DNA of 10,359 bases from NCBI GenBank assembly GCA_045578845.1, contig JAZNLA010000027.1:1-10359 (forward strand), read 5' to 3'. The position numbers and the translations under genes are program-made. Below the pieces are notes generated by a model. The model ran no database searches. It had not been told where the DNA came from and saw only the letters and a program-made list of their open reading frames with translations. This document shows, in pieces, positions 7,969 to 10,359 of this stretch (positions are counted from its first letter, which is position 1; every line of letters begins with the position of its first letter). The stretch comes from UMGS172 sp045578845. GTDB taxonomy: Bacteria > Bacillota > Clostridia > Oscillospirales > Acutalibacteraceae.

Positions 7969-8571
7969 TTAACCCCTATACCTGTACTCAAACATTTTTC
8001 TGCCTTCGCTCGTTTCAAATTCACGTTCTAATATAAATCCGTTTTTACGGTAAAAACGGTTTGCAACGTCATTGTTTTCCGCATCGGTTTCAAGCGTTAT
8101 ATATTCATATTTATCAAAATCAACCTGTGATTTAAAGTAGTCAATAAGCATAGATCCTACACCTTTTGATTTTGAATTCGGTTCTACACCTATAGACGCC
8201 AGTTCAATATACTTTTCATCGCGTTTGGTTTCACTCGGTTTTAAAAACGCCCGTACCAAACGCATAAAAATCTTAGGTTTTCTGAAAAAAGCACCAAGAC
8301 TGTACCACGCAAACAGTATCAGTCTTTTCTTTATCATATATTTATAAAGACCGCTGAGTTCACCCGAATATGCGAGAAAACCGACAGGTTTATCCTCATC
8401 GAAAGCAACCAAAATGCCTGACTCTTTATACTCTAAATACGAGCGGTACATAAGTTTTAAAAACTTCGGTCCCATAAAGGTTAAGAAAAAACCTGTAAAC
8501 GTATCCATATGAATGGAAACTATATTATTGATTATATTTTTTTCTGTACTTTCAATTCTTCTAATCAACAT
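7969..8571 (-). CDS. GNAT family N-acetyltransferase with a basic hydrophobic insertion
   Basis: A 200-residue GNAT enzyme. Motif A is clear at 123-144: strand ELASIGV followed by the acetyl-CoA pyrophosphate loop KSKGVG (134-139), then MLID. Motif B follows in TLETDAENNDVANRFYRKNG (159-178), with Y174 in the position of the usual proton donor. Ordinary GNATs are about 140-170 residues; here residues about 72-115 form an extra stretch between the third and fourth strands, rich in Leu, Phe, Trp and Lys/Arg (KKRLILFAWYSLGAFFRKPK). This looks suited to lying on a membrane; that is inference. Its place directly after the initiating sugar transferase and aminotransferase suggests it acetylates an amino sugar, as a free nucleotide sugar or once lipid-linked. 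The start ATG at 8571 has AAGGTGG seven bases upstream. An unrelated amine substrate cannot be excluded. Confidence 0.93.
   Translation of the reverse strand: MLIRRIESTEKNIINNIVSIHMDTFTGFFLTFMGPKFLKLMYRSYLEYKESGILVAFDEDKPVGFLAYSGELSGLYKYMIKKRLILFAWYSLGAFFRKPKIFMRLVRAFLKPSETKRDEKYIELASIGVEPNSKSKGVGSMLIDYFKSQVDFDKYEYITLETDAENNDVANRFYRKNGFILEREFETSEGRKMFEYRYRG
7973..7977 (-). promoter_or_regulatory. AGGGG ribosome binding site inside the GNAT 3' end
   Basis: AGGGG with the seven-base spacer TTAAGGA before the ATG at 7965. It is encoded by the last Arg-Gly codons of the GNAT gene, whose TAA stop lies in the spacer, so the two genes are probably translationally coupled. Confidence 0.7.
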
Positions 8572-8589
8572 TTACAGTCCACCTTGCTT

Positions 8590-9345
8590 TTACATAGTAT
8601 CCGCTTTTTCTTTTTTGATTGACGCTACAAACTCCGCTTCACCAACCACATCTTCTTTATAATACTTACCAAGCACTGCAAGTACAGTCTTGAACATTGT
8701 CGCAATCTCTCCAAAAAACGTAAAATTTTCAATACTTTTCAAATTATAATACATTTTACCGGGAAGAACATTTTCCACGTAAGCATCATCTATATTATCG
8801 GCACCTACAAGCAACTGCTCTTCATCTTTATACAAAATACTTGCTTCCGATGTGACACCTGCGGGAAGAAGAAGGGTTGCCATCATGATAGGTTCGTACC
8901 TGTCAACGTACTTCTTAACCTCCGGCCGTGTGCCGACAAAAGTCATATTGCCGAAAAAAACATCTATAAGTTGGCTAAACTCATCAAGTCGGCACTTACG
9001 AATAAAACCGCCTACTCTTGTAACACGTGCATCATTCTTAGCAGTAACTAAACTGCCTTTTTTATCAGCGTTATTTACCATTGTTCTGAATTTATGTATT
9101 TTAAAACATTTTCCATACGCCGTTACACGTTCCTGCCTGTAAAAAACGGGACCACTTGAATCAATTTTTATGACAATAGCCAAAATCAAAAACACAGGAA
9201 AAAGAACAATAAGCATTACTGCCGAAACAATAATATCAAACAAACGCTTCAAAAACAAACTGAACTTCTTCTTACAAAGAATATCATAATAATACCGAAC
9301 CTCTTCAGTTTGCATTTCCGCAGGCAAATCATCCCATTTTCTCAT
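8590..9345 (-). CDS. initiating sugar-phosphate transferase (PglC/WcaJ-type polyprenyl-phosphate glycosyl-1-phosphate transferase)
   Basis: A 251-residue monotopic phosphoglycosyl transferase of the bacterial sugar transferase family. A hydrophobic re-entrant helix (about 36-61, with a proline at 50) follows KRLFDI, then IDSSGPVFYRQERV (61-74), KIHKFRTM (82-89), and CRLDEFSQLIDVFFGNM (118-134), whose D121-E122 is the catalytic Asp-Glu dyad known from PglC. FVGTRPEVKKY (136-146) is also diagnostic. The protein has the single membrane element of the short class, without the four-helix N-terminal domain of full WcaJ/WbaP. It would transfer a sugar 1-phosphate from a UDP-sugar to undecaprenyl phosphate at the cytoplasmic face and so start the repeat unit. 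The neighbouring aminotransferase suggests an amino or acetamido sugar as substrate. The ATG at 9345 is preceded by AAGGG at 9357-9361 (spacing about 11). An N-terminal 30-residue extension (RKWDDLPAEMQTEEVRYYY) precedes the core. Confidence 0.96.
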   Translation of the reverse strand: MRKWDDLPAEMQTEEVRYYYDILCKKKFSLFLKRLFDIIVSAVMLIVLFPVFLILAIVIKIDSSGPVFYRQERVTAYGKCFKIHKFRTMVNNADKKGSLVTAKNDARVTRVGGFIRKCRLDEFSQLIDVFFGNMTFVGTRPEVKKYVDRYEPIMMATLLLPAGVTSEASILYKDEEQLLVGADNIDDAYVENVLPGKMYYNLKSIENFTFFGEIATMFKTVLAVLGKYYKEDVVGEAEFVASIKKEKADTM

Positions 9346-9378
9346 TTAAATATCTACCCTTACCTTCTGTTACTTATG

Positions 9379-10359
9379 TCATATATACTCTTTAATAATC
9401 CTGCAATAATTATCAATCACATACTGCACTTCTTTATCAGTAAGCCTTGTATGAAGCGGCAGTGTAATTTCGTTTTCATAACGGGCATATGCATTAGGAT
9501 AATCCTTAATGTCAAATCCCAAATTCTTATATGCCGTATGCATAGGCAACGGTTTATAATGGACATTGCAGACAACACCTGCTTCTGCCATTTTAATAAT
9601 AATCTCTCTACGCTCTTCATCGGTTACACCCGGAACCCTTGTTATGTAGAGATGTCCGCTTGAGGTGTAGTTATCGGTGTAGTGATTAAGCACCTCAATA
9701 CCGTGCGGTTTTAAAGCAGCATCATACATTTGTATGATTTCTTTTCTGCGTTTAAGCATTTTAGGATAACGGTCAAACTGAGCGAGTCCTATAGCCGCCG
9801 CTATGTCGGTCATATTACATTTATACCATGTACCGACAATGTCATATTCCCAAGCACCAAGTTGAGTTTTTGCCAGTGCATCCTTAGATTGACCGTGTAA
9901 AGTTAAAAGCATCGCCTTCTTATACAACTCTTCATCGTCAACACCGTCAATGTGTTTCCAAACCATGGCACCGCCTTCGGCAGTTGTGAAATTCTTTACC
10001 GCATGGAAACTGAAATTTGTAAAATCGGCAATACTGCCCACCTTTTTACCGCATAAAGTCGCACCAAATGCGTGTGCGGCATCGTCAACAACGGCAACTC
10101 TGCCGAGTTTTTCCTGAATTTTATTATTGGGTTTAAAGATATGTTTCTTACTTTCTGCAATAGATAAAATGCGGTCATAATCACAAGGGATACCGCCTAA
10201 ATCAACAGGAATAATAGCCTTGGTTTTTTCGGTGATTGCATTTTCCAAAGCATCATAATCCATTTCCAAACTGTCTTTCTTGCAGTCAACCATGACAACT
10301 GTTGCACCTACATGACAAATAACAGACGCGGTAGCAGTATATGTATATGCAGTAGTTAT
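9379..10359 (-). CDS. DegT/DnrJ/EryC1/StrS aminotransferase (partial, 5' end outside window)
   Basis: The open frame runs from the window edge to a TGA at 9379-9381, giving 326 visible residues. An internal ATG at 10293 is not the start, because the 22 codons before it (ending SVICHVGATVV) continue the family sequence. This is a PLP-dependent fold-type I sugar aminotransferase. VVDDAAHAFGA holds the Asp that contacts the PLP ring nitrogen (codon 10081-10083), and SFHAVKNFTTAEGGA holds the Schiff-base Lys (codon 9994-9996). PVDLGGIPCDYD and HYKPLPMHTAY are also family-typical. Family members transaminate a 4-keto (or 3-keto) nucleotide sugar using glutamate, giving an amino sugar such as UDP-4-amino-sugars (PglE, PseC, ArnB). 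The dehydratase that makes the keto sugar is not in the window and is probably upstream. The gene ends 33 bases before the initiating transferase. The substrate is not resolved by sequence alone. Confidence 0.96.
   Translation of the reverse strand: MTTAYTYTATASVICHVGATVVMVDCKKDSLEMDYDALENAITEKTKAIIPVDLGGIPCDYDRILSIAESKKHIFKPNNKIQEKLGRVAVVDDAAHAFGATLCGKKVGSIADFTNFSFHAVKNFTTAEGGAMVWKHIDGVDDEELYKKAMLLTLHGQSKDALAKTQLGAWEYDIVGTWYKCNMTDIAAAIGLAQFDRYPKMLKRRKEIIQMYDAALKPHGIEVLNHYTDNYTSSGHLYITRVPGVTDEERREIIIKMAEAGVVCNVHYKPLPMHTAYKNLGFDIKDYPNAYARYENEITLPLHTRLTDKEVQYVIDNYCRIIKEYI

Noticed and set aside
8852..9142. Plus-strand open frame of 96 codons opposite the initiating sugar transferase
   Set aside because: It covers the catalytic core of a clearly recognised gene on the other strand and shows no domain or membrane-protein pattern.
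6736..9361. Shared 9-mer TAAGGGTAG upstream of the genes starting at 6726 and 9345
   Set aside because: It is mainly the ribosome binding site core plus flanking A/T; two occurrences are too few to claim a regulatory element.
9417..9620. Minus-strand frame overlapping the aminotransferase in another frame
   Set aside because: It overlaps the aminotransferase coding frame, which is intact and carries the family motifs, so no frameshift is needed to explain it.
9310..9663. Plus-strand open frame of 117 codons spanning the aminotransferase/sugar transferase junction
   Set aside because: It is antisense to two strongly supported genes and has no recognisable motif; the hydrophobic look comes from the complement of coding sequence.
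10291..10293. Internal ATG as start of the aminotransferase
   Set aside because: The reading frame continues upstream to the window edge with residues typical of this family (ending SVICHVGATVV), so the gene starts beyond the window.

Overview
The window is the interior of a surface-polysaccharide (capsule or exopolysaccharide) biosynthesis operon. All eleven genes I can support lie on the minus strand, so transcription runs from position 10359 towards 1. Both end genes are cut by the window edges. Gaps between genes are 3 to 43 bases, and I see no internal terminator, convincing promoter, RNA gene, repeat array, insertion sequence or CRISPR. The low GC content, purine-rich AGGAGG-type ribosome binding sites and the style of the polysaccharide genes suggest a low-GC Gram-positive of class Clostridia. 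That placement is an inference; no marker gene is present.

In transcription order the layout is as follows. (1) 10359-9379 is a DegT/DnrJ/EryC1/StrS aminotransferase that makes an amino-sugar nucleotide; its 5' end lies outside the window. (2) 9345-8590 is a PglC/WcaJ-type sugar-phosphate transferase that starts the repeat unit on undecaprenyl phosphate. (3) 8571-7969 is a GNAT acetyltransferase. (4) 7965-6739 is a WbuB-like GT4 glycosyltransferase. (5) 6726-5530 is a divergent GT-B (GT4-like) glycosyltransferase. (6) 5526-4735 is a WcaE-like GT2. (7) 4708-3635 is a classical GT4. (8) 3611-2382 is a Wzy-type polymerase of the O-antigen ligase/polymerase family. (9) 2338-1793 is a left-handed beta-helix acetyltransferase, probably an O-acetyltransferase. 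(10) 1752-709 is a canonical GT2. (11) 675-1 is a second WcaE-like GT2; its 3' end lies outside the window.

Together these encode a Wzx/Wzy-type assembly line. The aminotransferase, perhaps with the GNAT, makes an acetamido sugar; the sugar transferase loads the first sugar-phosphate on the lipid carrier; up to six further glycosyltransferases extend it; the beta-helix enzyme may acetylate it; and Wzy polymerises the unit outside the membrane. The flippase (Wzx), chain-length control (Wzz/Wzd/Wze) and the 4,6-dehydratase expected to feed the aminotransferase are not in the window. Composition falls visibly from the promoter-proximal genes (about 27-29 G+C per 60 bases in sampled lines near 9600-9720) to the distal genes (about 11 per 60 near 1-60 and 781-840), as expected for a mosaic serotype-specific locus.

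I did not find a clearly undescribed system. The observations most worth a second look are the GNAT with a basic, aromatic insertion that looks membrane-associating, the aminotransferase/PGT/GNAT block as a possible acetamido-sugar initiation module, the divergent glycosyltransferase at 5530-6726, and the two paralogous WcaE-like GT2 genes in one operon.
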